DNA of 64,000 nucleotides from Adhaeribacter aerolatus (GTDB lineage: Bacteria > Bacteroidota > Bacteroidia > Cytophagales > Hymenobacteraceae). The stretch spans positions 248,001-312,000 of the forward strand of contig NZ_BJYS01000001.1 of NCBI RefSeq assembly GCF_007991635.1. The letters run 5' to 3'. Of this stretch, positions 28,389 through 37,542 are shown in pieces. Position numbers and translations under genes: made by a program. The notes beneath the pieces are model-generated. The model ran no database searches. It had not been told where the DNA came from and was given only the letters and a program-made list of their open reading frames with translations. Within the stretch, counting starts at the first letter, position 1, and the number at the start of each line of letters is the position of its first letter.

Positions 28389-28554
28389 AGTAGTTAGTTT
28401 TTAGTGATTAGTGGTTAGTTTATTTCCAAAAGAGATTTAACCAACCCTTAAAGTAAAACTTAAGTTAGCAGCTAGGTTTAAGCCAACAGCTTACTTTGCG
28501 CTGCACCATAATCGCTAAAAACTAACTACTAATTACTAACAGCTAACTACTAAA
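28389..28554. repeat. Inverted TAGTTAG repeat between reductase and ferredoxin genes
   Basis: A 22-base arm at 28389-28410 is matched by its complement at 28509-28530 with one mismatch. A further related copy (ACTAACAGCTAACTACTA) runs up to the ferredoxin start. The enclosed 98 bases carry no gene. The layout is that of a hairpin repeat or small MITE; related TAACTAC-type sequence also precedes the gene at 36763. Confidence 0.75.
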
Positions 28555-28555
28555 A

Positions 28556-28876
28556 ATGAATGATATAAAAATATATGTACAGGAACCATCGGGCGATAAA
28601 ACCCCGGTGGATGCGCCTACCGATATGGGCCTGAGTTTGATGGAAGTATTAAAAGCCAGCGGTTATCCCATTGCAGCTACCTGCGGCGGTATGGCTTTGT
28701 GCGCTACCTGCCACATAGAAGTACTCAGCGACCACGAATTGCCACCGCCTTCCGACGATGAAGGCTATATGCTGGATAGCTTGCCCGCCGTTACCGATAA
28801 TAGTCGCTTATCGTGCCAGGTTAGGTTAACGCCCGAATTAGACGAACTGGTGGTAAAACTGGGAGCCGGCGATTAG
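28556..28876 (+). CDS. 2Fe-2S ferredoxin
   Basis: The 106-residue ferredoxin is of the adrenodoxin type. Cluster ligands are Cys43, Cys49, Cys52 (CGGMALCATCH) and Cys87 (LSCQVRL). This one-electron carrier probably receives electrons from the reductase 170 bases upstream. It is acidic throughout (SDDEGYMLD, ELDELVVKLGAGD), as is usual for electron-carrier docking. A strong terminator follows, so the two genes end one transcription unit. Confidence 0.95.
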   Translation: MNDIKIYVQEPSGDKTPVDAPTDMGLSLMEVLKASGYPIAATCGGMALCATCHIEVLSDHELPPPSDDEGYMLDSLPAVTDNSRLSCQVRLTPELDELVVKLGAGD

Positions 28877-28940
28877 CGTTCTAAGCTCTTTCCAATTAGA
28901 AAAGCTCTCCTGGGTAAGGATTTAGGCTAAAAAAAAAATG

Positions 28941-28976
28941 AAAAAAGGTCTGGAATATCCAGACCTCTTTATTTTC
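28941..28976 (+). terminator. Terminator after ferredoxin
   Basis: AGGTCTGGA-ATA-TCCAGACCT is a perfect 9-bp stem with an upstream A run and CTTTATTTT after it. It could work in both directions. Confidence 0.85.
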
Positions 28977-29113
28977 ACCCAAAACAATTTTAATTAAAAA
29001 TCCAATTCTTAGAGTGTTCAGAAATTCAAAGGTTTAACCGGTTTGAAAAAAAATTCATTTATTTTTTAAACAAATAGCTTAATTAATTGTATATCAGCAA
29101 GCTAAATAGTTAA

Positions 29114-30358
29114 ATGGAAAATTATCCGGTAGTAATAATTGGCGCAGGTGTAGCTGGTCTTAGTTGTGCCACTTACCTGGCCCGGACGGGTCAGTCTTTT
29201 TTGATATTGGAAGGAAGTACCGGCATAGGCGGGCGGGTACGCACCGATCGCTACAAAGGCTATCTGCTGGACCGGGGATTTCAGGTTTTTCTGGCCGATT
29301 ACCCTGAAGCTCACAAACTACTGGATTACGAATCATTGGGCTTACAGGCTTTTCGTTCCGGCGCTTTAATAAAACAAGGAAATGGTTTTTCAGAGGTGGT
29401 GCATCCCTTAAAGGAACCCGGCCAGCTTTTTACCACCTTAATCTCCCGGTTCGCTACCCTTCCCGATAAACTCCGCATTCTGAAATTAGGTACGCAAATC
29501 CTGCCCTTATCCGACGAAAGTTTGTTGCAAGGCCCGGCTAATCAAAGCACCATGGCTTACCTCCAGCAACAGGGTTTCAGCCAGAAAATTATACAAAACT
29601 TTTTTATTCCTTTCTTCGGCGGCGTTTACCTCGACCGGGACCTGAAAACCAGCAGTAATTTCTTCCGGTTTATTTTTAAATATTTTGCTACTTCGGCGGT
29701 AACGTTGCCCACCGAAGGAATAGAAGCTATTCCGGCCCAATTAGCGGCTAAATTACCGGCGGGCAGCATTCGAACCGGAACCATGGTAAAAGCCCTGACA
29801 CCAGAAAACGAAATAATATTAGCCGATGGAGAACGCCTGACAGCGGGCACTTTGGTTTTGGCTACCGATGCCGCGGCCGCGGCCCAGCTCTTAGGCGAAG
29901 AACCACCTGCCCGGTTAAACCAAACCACCTGTACTTATTTTACTTCCGACGAATCGCCCAATAATTCTAAACTCTTAATGCTTAACCCGAACAGCCACTC
30001 GGTGGTACATAATGTAAGTGTGCCCAGCGATATTTGCCCCAGTTATGCCCCGGCGGGTAAAGCTTTAATCTCGGTGAGCACCCACGGGCCACACGGACTT
30101 TCGCCGGAAAATCTGGCTTTAAAAATTAAGGCAGAACTGAAAACCTGGTTTGGCGAAACCGTAGAAAACTGGCGGTACCTGAAAACTTACTTTATTCCGC
30201 AGGGTTTGCCTCCCACTGCCCCTAATCCGGCCCAGCCCTTTTTGCAACTAGCGGCCAATCTTTACCGGTGCGGCGACTATACGGCTTACCCTTCGTTGAA
30301 CGCCGCCATGGCTACCGGCCGCCTCGTAGCCGAAAATATTACCGGTAAAAAGTTTTAA
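29114..30358 (+). CDS. FAD-dependent amine-oxidase-type oxidoreductase
   Basis: The 414-residue flavoprotein starts with a dinucleotide site (VVIIGAGVAGLSCATYLA), the GG doublet GIGGRVRTD near residue 38 and YLLDRGFQVFLADYPEA. These are the marks of the phytoene-desaturase, protoporphyrinogen-oxidase and amine-oxidase superfamily. The C-terminal FAD segment is LYRCGDYTAYPSLNAAMATG near residue 384. No membrane helix is evident. The substrate is unknown: carotenoid genes are absent nearby, and the broad NAD(P)-binding family name is as far as the sequence goes. Confidence 0.88.
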   Translation: MENYPVVIIGAGVAGLSCATYLARTGQSFLILEGSTGIGGRVRTDRYKGYLLDRGFQVFLADYPEAHKLLDYESLGLQAFRSGALIKQGNGFSEVVHPLKEPGQLFTTLISRFATLPDKLRILKLGTQILPLSDESLLQGPANQSTMAYLQQQGFSQKIIQNFFIPFFGGVYLDRDLKTSSNFFRFIFKYFATSAVTLPTEGIEAIPAQLAAKLPAGSIRTGTMVKALTPENEIILADGERLTAGTLVLATDAAAAAQLLGEEPPARLNQTTCTYFTSDESPNNSKLLMLNPNSHSVVHNVSVPSDICPSYAPAGKALISVSTHGPHGLSPENLALKIKAELKTWFGETVENWRYLKTYFIPQGLPPTAPNPAQPFLQLAANLYRCGDYTAYPSLNAAMATGRLVAENITGKKF

Positions 30359-30411
30359 TTTTATACGATAAGCGTAGTTTTTAACCTGAAAGCTGTTTAA
30401 CATTTTATAAA

Positions 30412-30660
30412 TTGGAAGGAACCCTTACTGCGTGTTTTCATCAGCCAGTCGTTTGGGAAAGCGCTTTAGCAGTGGCGGTGATAATATTACCAATGGCGCC
30501 AGCTCCTGTTCAAAACAGAAATACACAACCGCTTTCTAATGAATATATTGCTGGTCTCTTAATCGGCTTTAAAATATTGTTATTATTGAGATACGGCGTT
30601 GCAGCAGTAAGATATCTGTCTATATTTACTACTGGTAATACAAAAAATTTGCTTTTATAA
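30412..30660 (+). CDS. Doubtful small hydrophobic ORF
   Basis: The only open frame in the 30359-30701 gap is an 82-codon frame starting with TTG. It has two modest hydrophobic stretches (ALAVAVIILPMAPAP, AGLLIGFKILLLL) that could form a small membrane protein. There is no recognisable family, no ATG start and no obvious promoter. It may simply be chance. The rest of this gap is AT-rich and otherwise featureless. Confidence 0.2.
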   Translation: MEGTLTACFHQPVVWESALAVAVIILPMAPAPVQNRNTQPLSNEYIAGLLIGFKILLLLRYGVAAVRYLSIFTTGNTKNLLL

Positions 30661-30701
30661 AGTAATAGTAAAAAGCATCACCCATAACCCTGGTTATAGA
30701 T

Positions 30702-33700
30702 ATGCAGCTACCTTCCGGCTTCGCCGAAACAGATTACGATCTAATCTTCCAGTCTTTACCAGGGCTATTCCTAGTAATTTCTCCGCAGCATACCATTCTG
30801 GCCCTCAGTAATCGTTTTGAGCAAGCGCTGGGCCTGCCGAAGAAAGATTTACTTAACCAGCCCGTCTCGGCTATCTGCCACCATTCTTATCCGGAAGAAG
30901 AAGCGAATGCCCTCCACCAGCAATGGGAACAATCGTTGGATTATGTACGCATCCACCGGCAGCCCCATACCATGGCGGAACAATGCTATACTTTAAATAA
31001 CTTAGCAGGCGAGCAAGAGCAAAGCTACTGGCAGGGCATTAATACCCCGGTTCTGTCGGCAACCGGCGAGGTAGCTTATATTATACACGAGGCCCGCGAC
31101 ATCACCCAGGAGCAGTTATCGACCCTGAGAGCCCGCCGAACCGAAGAACGTTTCGCGGCTATTACCCAGGCTACGAACGATGCCGTCTGGGATTGGGACC
31201 TCCGTAACAATACCGTTATCTGGAATGAAAGCTACAGAACCCTCTTTGGGTTTACTCAAATAGATACCGATGTTAGTTCCTGGAAAAACTTTATTCATCC
31301 GGAAGACCGGGAAAGAATTTTTCAAAGCATTAACCAGGTAATCCAAAGTGGGGGTAAGTTCTGGTCCGACGAATACCGTTTCCAATGTGCCGATGGCTCT
31401 TATTCCGATATTCTGGACCGGGGGTATGTACTGCACGACGAAACCGGCACCGCCTACCGCATGGTAGGCTCCATGCAGGATATTACCCTGCACAACAAAA
31501 CCGAGCAACAGTTAAAAGAAACTTCCGATTTCTTCCAGTTTTTAGCCGATACCGTGCCGGCCTTAATCTGGACGAGCGAACCCGACGGCACCACCAATTA
31601 CCGCAATGCCTATTACCTGAATTTTGTAGGCAGGAGCCTGAGCAGCCGCCCTGGTTTTCACTGGTCCGAATTATTGCCGCCCGAGGAACGCAACGCCGTA
31701 GCCGCCGACTGGCAAAAGAACCTGGAAGCAGGCGAATATTTTGAGAAAGAATTGCGGATCCGGAACAAGGACGGCGAGTACCGGTGGGTGCTGGCCCGGG
31801 CTAACCCCAAACGCGATGCCGAAGGTAAAATAATAAAATGGCTGGGTACCGCCACCGATATTCATTCGCAAAAGATGGCGCGGCTGGCCTTAATAGACAG
31901 TTACCAGCGATTTAAATTTCTGGCCGATATGGTGCCGGTCCTGATCTGGACGAGTAACCCCGACGGTACTACCGACTACCGGAACCACAATTATTACCGG
32001 TTTATTGGTGATGAATCGGCGGAACGGCCCGACTTTGATTGGACCCAACCCCTCCACCCCGACGACCGGGAAGAAACCTATACCCATTGGCTAGCGTCTG
32101 TCCGCACCGGCAAACCCTTCGAGATAGAGCACCGGCTCTGGCACTATTCCGGCGAATACCGTTGGCTATTATCGCGGGCCAACCCCATGCATGATCAAAA
32201 CGGCCAGATTATTAAGTGGTTTGGTACTTCGGCGGATATTCACGAGCAAAAGCTTCACCAGCAGGACCTCCAAGACCGGGAAATCTGGCTGCAGCGGACG
32301 CTCACCGATGCCCCGGTGCTCTTTTGTGTACTGCGGGGCCCCGAACTGGTGTGTACCTTTATGAACCCCCAAATGGTACAACTGTACGGGAACAATTCAT
32401 TTATTGGTTTAAAAGCCCGCGAGGCTTGGCCCGAACTGGCCGCCCAAGGTTTTCTGGAAGTAATGCAAACTGTTTATAGCACCGGCCAGCCCTTTATTGC
32501 CAACGAATACCCGATAAATATTCCTACCCGCCACGAAGCCCCATTAACAACCAGTTATTTTAATATTTCTATCCTGCCGCTCCGAGATGGGAACCAGCAG
32601 ATGGAGGGTGTTTTATACTTCTCGGTAGAAGTAACCGGCCAGGTAAAAGCTAAAAACCAGGCGGAAGCCCTGGCCGAAAAGCTACGTCACGAAACCGAAA
32701 AATTTAAATTATTATCGGAGGCTGTACCCCATCTGGTGTGGACAGCCAAACCCAACGGTACCATCGATTATTTTAACCACCAATGGGCCGCTTACACCGG
32801 CATTGCCTGGCCAGTTAGCCACCAAACCGATTTACTCAACGTAATACACCCCGACGATAGTGCCTGGATTAAAAATATTTGGCTGGAGGCTTTAAGTTCC
32901 GGCAACCCGATGGAATTTGCCTACCGCTTCCGGAGTGCGGCGGGCACTTATCGCTGGCACTTGACGCGGGCTTTGCCCATGCACAACCAGCAAGGCCAGA
33001 TTACCATGTGGGTTGGTACCATTACCGATATTCACGACCAGAAAATTGCCCAGGAAAACCTACAGGAAGCTAATTCGGAACTGAAAAAAATAAACGAAGA
33101 CCTCGACCGTTTTGTCTACACGGCTTCCCACGACCTGAAACTACCCATTATTAACATGAGCAGCCTTTTCGAGGAAATTATAAGTTCCTGCGAGTTCAAG
33201 GATCCGGAACATGACAAACTGGTAAACCTGTTTTACAAATCGCTCGATCAGATAAATACCACCATCACGGACCTGGCAGAGATCGCCAAAGTCCAGAAAA
33301 ATATTCACGCCGAAAAAGAAAAAATATCGCTGCCCGAACTGACCGAAGAAATTTGCCTGAGTATTCAGGACCAGATTCAGAGTTCCGGGGCCCGCATTAC
33401 CACCGATTTTGCGGCTGTTCCGCACCTGGAGTTTTCGAAAGCTAATTTGCGCAGTATTTTATACAACCTTATCAGCAACGCCATTAAATACCGCTCGCCC
33501 GAACGAGTGCCGGAAGTGCTGGTAAAAACCAGTTCTACCACCGATTATGTAGTGCTGACCGTGCAGGACAATGGGTTGGGCATTAACCTGGATTTACATA
33601 AAGAAAAGCTTTTCCAGATGTTTAAGCGGTTTCATAGCCATGTACCCGGTACCGGTCTGGGCTTATACATGATTAACCGCATTATGCAAAACAACAATGG

Positions 33701-33767
33701 CTATGTAGAAGTAGATAGCACGCTTAACCAAGGCAGTACTTTCCGGATTTATTTCCGGAAAGGCTAA
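30702..33767 (+). CDS. Soluble multi-PAS sensor histidine kinase
   Basis: The 1021-residue kinase has no membrane helix or signal peptide, so it senses cytoplasmic cues. Six PAS modules can be placed: about 8-130, 145-265, 270-390, 395-515, 525-645 and 655-780. Modules 3, 4 and 6 share the pattern VPxLIWTsxPdGTxdYrN and end in WxGTxxDIH, so they are duplicates. The phospho-acceptor is His810 (FVYTASHDLKLP); ATP-binding motifs are NLISNAIKY, DNGLGI and GTGLGLYMI. The C-terminal 200 residues closely parallel the CHASE kinase at 2521. A single-domain response regulator follows 19 bases downstream and is the likely partner. Confidence 0.93.
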   Translation: MQLPSGFAETDYDLIFQSLPGLFLVISPQHTILALSNRFEQALGLPKKDLLNQPVSAICHHSYPEEEANALHQQWEQSLDYVRIHRQPHTMAEQCYTLNNLAGEQEQSYWQGINTPVLSATGEVAYIIHEARDITQEQLSTLRARRTEERFAAITQATNDAVWDWDLRNNTVIWNESYRTLFGFTQIDTDVSSWKNFIHPEDRERIFQSINQVIQSGGKFWSDEYRFQCADGSYSDILDRGYVLHDETGTAYRMVGSMQDITLHNKTEQQLKETSDFFQFLADTVPALIWTSEPDGTTNYRNAYYLNFVGRSLSSRPGFHWSELLPPEERNAVAADWQKNLEAGEYFEKELRIRNKDGEYRWVLARANPKRDAEGKIIKWLGTATDIHSQKMARLALIDSYQRFKFLADMVPVLIWTSNPDGTTDYRNHNYYRFIGDESAERPDFDWTQPLHPDDREETYTHWLASVRTGKPFEIEHRLWHYSGEYRWLLSRANPMHDQNGQIIKWFGTSADIHEQKLHQQDLQDREIWLQRTLTDAPVLFCVLRGPELVCTFMNPQMVQLYGNNSFIGLKAREAWPELAAQGFLEVMQTVYSTGQPFIANEYPINIPTRHEAPLTTSYFNISILPLRDGNQQMEGVLYFSVEVTGQVKAKNQAEALAEKLRHETEKFKLLSEAVPHLVWTAKPNGTIDYFNHQWAAYTGIAWPVSHQTDLLNVIHPDDSAWIKNIWLEALSSGNPMEFAYRFRSAAGTYRWHLTRALPMHNQQGQITMWVGTITDIHDQKIAQENLQEANSELKKINEDLDRFVYTASHDLKLPIINMSSLFEEIISSCEFKDPEHDKLVNLFYKSLDQINTTITDLAEIAKVQKNIHAEKEKISLPELTEEICLSIQDQIQSSGARITTDFAAVPHLEFSKANLRSILYNLISNAIKYRSPERVPEVLVKTSSTTDYVVLTVQDNGLGINLDLHKEKLFQMFKRFHSHVPGTGLGLYMINRIMQNNNGYVEVDSTLNQGSTFRIYFRKG

Positions 33768-33786
33768 ATATTCTTATTTTTACCGC

Positions 33787-34218
33787 ATGAGACCTCTGGA
33801 TTTAATATTACTTATCGACGACGATGAGACGACGAATCATGTGAACCTGCGCACCCTGAAACGAACCAATGCAGCTAAGGAAATAAAAATATTTATGAAC
33901 GGGGAGCAGGCGTTGAATTATATGAAATTAATTGCAGAGCAAACTGGCAGTGAGGCTTCTGAAAAATATCCCGACCTGATTTTCCTGGACATTAAAATGC
34001 CGATTATGGATGGTTTTGAGTTTCTGGATGCCTACCAGGACCTAAACGCGCAATACCACATTCCCACCCAAATTATGATGCTTACTTCTTCGGCCAGCTT
34101 TTACGATTTAAACCGCCTGGAGAATTATGCCGTGGTAAGAAGGCATTTTGCTAAACCCCTCACCGATTTCGATGTAAAAGAAATAGTGAAGGACTTTTTT
34201 CCCGGAAACGTTGCTTAG
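33787..34218 (+). CDS. Single-domain response regulator
   Basis: The 143-residue protein consists of a receiver domain only. The acidic pocket is LIDDDETTN near residue 10, the phospho-acceptor Asp68 lies in IFLDIKMP, and the switch residues are in LTSSAS near residue 99 and HFAKPLTDFD near residue 120. There is no output domain, so it acts through protein contacts, as in CheY-like or phosphorelay proteins. It follows the kinase at 30702 by 19 bases on the same strand. Confidence 0.95.
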   Translation: MRPLDLILLIDDDETTNHVNLRTLKRTNAAKEIKIFMNGEQALNYMKLIAEQTGSEASEKYPDLIFLDIKMPIMDGFEFLDAYQDLNAQYHIPTQIMMLTSSASFYDLNRLENYAVVRRHFAKPLTDFDVKEIVKDFFPGNVA

Positions 34219-34364
34219 CCCCGCATAAAGTGGGCTGCTGACGATTTTCTACAGAATATATTCGGTTAAAGGTTTTAGTAACCCAGAAAAAAAGCTTCAT
34301 CTTGCATTCCGCCTCCTAATTCAAATAATAATCCGGTAGTCTTATACCCGCCCTTTGCCCCTGC

Positions 34365-35513
34365 ATGATAACATTACCCGCTTCTAAACTGCCCCAGGTA
34401 GGCACCAGTATATTTTCGGTTATGTCGCAACTAGCCCAGACGCACGGGGCCATTAATTTATCGCAGGGTTTTCCGGACTTTAGCTGTCCGCCTGAGTTGG
34501 CCGACTTAGTAGGCACTTATACCCGCAACGGCTTTAACCAGTACGCACCCATGACCGGAGTAGCCAAACTGCGGGAAAATATCAGCCGAAAAACACAACT
34601 GCTGTATGGCGTGGCGCCTAATCCGGAAACCGAAATAACCGTAACTTCCGGCGCTACCGAAGCCTTGTTTTGCGCCATTGCGGCCGTGGTGCGCCCCGGC
34701 GACGAAGTGCTGGTAATTGAACCCGCTTACGACTCGTATGTACCGGCCATTTTGCTCAACGGCGGTCAACCGGTGTTTATTCCGCTTTCCTTCCCGGATT
34801 ACCAGATAGACTGGGATTTAGTTAAAACCCGCATTACACCCAAAACCCGGCTCCTGCTGCTAAACTCCCCGCATAACCCCACCGGTGCCACTTTAAGTGC
34901 CGAAGATTTAAATAATTTAGCTGACATTATCCGGGATACCAATATTTTTCTGATTGGCGACGAAGTGTATGAACACATGGTGTACGACGGCCATTTGCAC
35001 CAAAGCTTGCTGCGCCGCCCGGAACTGGCTTACCGGAGTTTTATCATTTCTTCCTTCGGTAAAACCTACCACGCTACCGGCTGGAAGGTAGGTTATTGCG
35101 TGGCGCCGCCGGCCCTTACCCAGGAATTCCGGAAAATACACCAGTACCTGACCTTTAGCACCATTACGCCCGTTCAGTACGCCCTGACCGATTATCTGGA
35201 AAATACCGAACATTACCTGAATTTGCCAACTTTTTACGAACAAAAACGCAATTTATTCTGTAGCCTGATGGATTCCTCCCGTTTCCGGATAATCCCTTCG
35301 GCTGGCACGTACTTTCAATTAGCGCATTACGGCCATATTACCGATGAGCCCGATGTCGCTTTTGCCCGGCGGCTTACCCAGGAAATTGGCGTAGCGGCCA
35401 TCCCGGTTTCGGTATTTTACCACAATAACCAGGACCACAAAGTACTGCGTTTCTGTTTTGCCAAAAATGAAGATACTTTACAACAGGCTGCGGAAAAGCT
35501 TTGTGCATTGTAG
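34365..35513 (+). CDS. Methionine/glutamine aminotransferase, PLP-dependent
   Basis: The 382-residue class I aminotransferase has KLPQVGTSIFSVMSQLA at the start, INLSQGFPDF near residue 30, TSGATEALFCAI near 93 and the PLP aspartate region LIGDEVYEH near 196. The Schiff-base lysine is Lys233 in SSFGKTYHATGWKVGY. It matches the methionine aminotransferase (YbdL/KAT-like) group, which transaminates the keto acid of methionine with glutamine. The omega-amidase-type gene at 36763 would remove the resulting ketoglutaramate, so the two probably serve methionine salvage. It is cytoplasmic. Confidence 0.9.
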   Translation: MITLPASKLPQVGTSIFSVMSQLAQTHGAINLSQGFPDFSCPPELADLVGTYTRNGFNQYAPMTGVAKLRENISRKTQLLYGVAPNPETEITVTSGATEALFCAIAAVVRPGDEVLVIEPAYDSYVPAILLNGGQPVFIPLSFPDYQIDWDLVKTRITPKTRLLLLNSPHNPTGATLSAEDLNNLADIIRDTNIFLIGDEVYEHMVYDGHLHQSLLRRPELAYRSFIISSFGKTYHATGWKVGYCVAPPALTQEFRKIHQYLTFSTITPVQYALTDYLENTEHYLNLPTFYEQKRNLFCSLMDSSRFRIIPSAGTYFQLAHYGHITDEPDVAFARRLTQEIGVAAIPVSVFYHNNQDHKVLRFCFAKNEDTLQQAAEKLCAL

Positions 35514-35535
35514 GGGTTAGTTCATGGCATAAAGA

Positions 35536-36300
35536 TTACATCCTGTCTTTTTTCTTAGCAGGCAGCACTAAATAAAGCCCCACATTTAGATTTATATTCT
35601 CTTGTGCAAAATCCGCATCAATAGCATCCACAGCATAAACAATCTGTGCTTGTGCCTTTAAAGCGCGGTAGCCGCTAAACTGAACGGTCAAGGCTGGTTC
35701 ATTTAAAATGTATTTTTTATTTCGAATTATACCGTTCCAATATTCCGGATAGTTAGTGATATTATAATCTTTGGTTCTAATTTTATTGTAAGTAAGTAAT
35801 CCCATTCTGTGGGACAGCGCTATTTTACAATACTTATTTTCCCAACTTATAGCTGCCTGCACAAAGTGACGGCTAAAGTTTATTTGTGATGTTGATTTTT
35901 TAAACTCGTCGTAGTAATTATATACATTACCGCTGCCGGTTCCGCCAAACAACTCGAAACCATAGACTTCTTTATACAAGGGAGTAAAATAACCTAAACC
36001 AGCCTCCAGTAAATAGCCGTGCCCTCCCTCTTTGTATTCGCCGCTGCTCTCACCAGAAGCCCGATAATAATTGCTCATTACTCCCAAATGGTTTGTTATT
36101 GCGTAAGCAGCCTGTATATCCAACCCGCTATCCACTTCACTTAAACTACTTCCACCTGCTACACTTAAAATTTTGTCTCCTTTTTTCTTTAACAAAGGCA
36201 CATTATGGGCATTAGGAGAATAGTACATATGTACACACCCAGTTAAGCTACCGACGTATAATAAGAGAATCCAATACCAACATATGCGAATATTTCTCAT
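35536..36300 (-). CDS. Lipoprotein with outer-membrane barrel-like body
   Basis: The 254-residue protein has a lipoprotein signal; the lipobox LTGC places the cysteine at residue 22. The body alternates short amphipathic strands ending in aromatic residues (VMSNYYRASG, YLLEAGLGYFTPLY, HFVQAAISWENKY, NLNVGLYLVLP), as in small beta-barrel proteins of Bacteroidota. No family is recognised. It lies alone, convergent with the aminotransferase gene and divergent from the nitrilase gene. Confidence 0.75.
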   Translation of the reverse strand: MRNIRICWYWILLLYVGSLTGCVHMYYSPNAHNVPLLKKKGDKILSVAGGSSLSEVDSGLDIQAAYAITNHLGVMSNYYRASGESSGEYKEGGHGYLLEAGLGYFTPLYKEVYGFELFGGTGSGNVYNYYDEFKKSTSQINFSRHFVQAAISWENKYCKIALSHRMGLLTYNKIRTKDYNITNYPEYWNGIIRNKKYILNEPALTVQFSGYRALKAQAQIVYAVDAIDADFAQENINLNVGLYLVLPAKKKDRM

Positions 36301-36405
36301 GGCATAACAGATGTAAAACTAATGGCAACTCCCAAAGTATCTGTCAGGTACTTGGGGAAGATATACTTAAATGTAAATTTTAAGAACCCTTAGCCCAACC
36401 TAATA

Positions 36406-36434
36406 TTGTTTTTATTAGACTTCACATATATTTG
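36406..36434 (+). promoter_or_regulatory. Candidate promoter far upstream of the nitrilase gene
   Basis: TTG (36406-36408), 18 bases and TATATTTG (36427-36434) form a good Bacteroidota promoter. The next recognised start on this strand is 36763, so a transcript from here would carry a leader of about 320 bases. The 36301-36762 gap otherwise holds AT-rich sequence, a short TAACTAC-type repeat near 36740 and no gene I can support. Confidence 0.45.
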
Positions 36435-36762
36435 GCAATAAACAGCAAGTAATTGAAGGTGAACCAAAATTGATAAATAAAAAGGACTTTTGAGCTTGTA
36501 AGTAACAGTAGCCCTGAACCTGACGCAAAAATGCATAAATAAGCTACGTCCTGGCTCCCCTCCTTCTTTTAAAAGGCTGACCTTTCCGGAATAGGCAATT
36601 ATCAGACGTAATGTTCCGCCTTATATTCCCTATCTTTAACGCATAGTAAATTTTTAATTTATTTTTAACCAAATCCATTTTAAATCCTAAAGCACTGCTC
36701 CCAGTAGAAACAAAATCGGCTGTAATATACTACGAACAACTAATCACTAATAACTACACCCC

Positions 36763-37542
36763 ATGCAGGACCTCTCGGTTACTTTAGTACAAACAGCACT
36801 ACACTGGCACGATGCGGCGGCTAACCGGGAAATGCTGGCCCAAAAACTGGCGGGCTTAACCGAAGCAACCGACCTGATTGTGCTGCCCGAAATGTTTACC
36901 ACCGGGTTTAGCATGGAAGCGCCGCATTTAGCCGAGAAACCGGATGGCCCAACTTTGGCTTGGTTACAAGAACAGGCGGCCATCCATAAAGCGGTAATTA
37001 CTGGTAGCTTAATTACGGAAGAAAATGGCCAATATTTTAACCGTTTGATTTGGATGCGGCCCGATGGCAGTTTTACCAACTACGATAAACGACATTTATT
37101 CCGGATGGCCGGCGAGCACCAGGTTTACACGGCCGGTACGGCCCGGCTGATTGTTACCCTCAATGGCTGGCGCATTTGCCCCCTGGTTTGTTATGATTTA
37201 CGGTTTCCGGTCTGGAGCCGCAATATTGGTCCTGATTACGATTTGCTTTTGTACGTAGCCAACTGGCCGGCTAAAAGAAGTCTGGCTTGGAAAACCCTGT
37301 TACCTGCCCGGGCCATCGAGAACCTGGCGTATGTGGCAGGCGTAAACCGGGTAGGCGAAGATGGCAAGAGCATTGTGTACACCGGCGACTCAGCAGCTTA
37401 CGGACCAACCGGCGAAGTTATCTGGCAGCAGAGCCACGCAGAAGCCGTTGAAACCATAAAACTCAGTCCCGAGGCTTTACAGGCTTACCGGCAATCCTTT
37501 CCGGCCTATTTAGATGCCGATTCGTTTTTGCTGAATAATTAA
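36763..37542 (+). CDS. Nitrilase-superfamily omega-amidase (YafV-like)
   Basis: This 259-residue cytoplasmic carbon-nitrogen hydrolase has the catalytic triad Glu43 (LPEMFTTGF), Lys109 (YDKRHLFRMAGEH) and Cys143 (PLVCYDLRFPVW). The FRMAGEH and CYDLRFP motifs are typical of the Nit2/YafV group, which hydrolyses alpha-ketoglutaramate and related omega-amides. Its likely metabolic link is the glutamine-type methionine aminotransferase 1.2 kb upstream. Length (about 255) fits the family. Its stop overlaps the end of the convergent gene by four bases. Confidence 0.92.
   Translation: MQDLSVTLVQTALHWHDAAANREMLAQKLAGLTEATDLIVLPEMFTTGFSMEAPHLAEKPDGPTLAWLQEQAAIHKAVITGSLITEENGQYFNRLIWMRPDGSFTNYDKRHLFRMAGEHQVYTAGTARLIVTLNGWRICPLVCYDLRFPVWSRNIGPDYDLLLYVANWPAKRSLAWKTLLPARAIENLAYVAGVNRVGEDGKSIVYTGDSAAYGPTGEVIWQQSHAEAVETIKLSPEALQAYRQSFPAYLDADSFLLNN

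Noticed and set aside
30412-30660. 82-codon hydrophobic frame as a firm small membrane protein
   Set aside because: TTG start, no family and no promoter. It is kept in the list only as a low-confidence entry that fills the gap.
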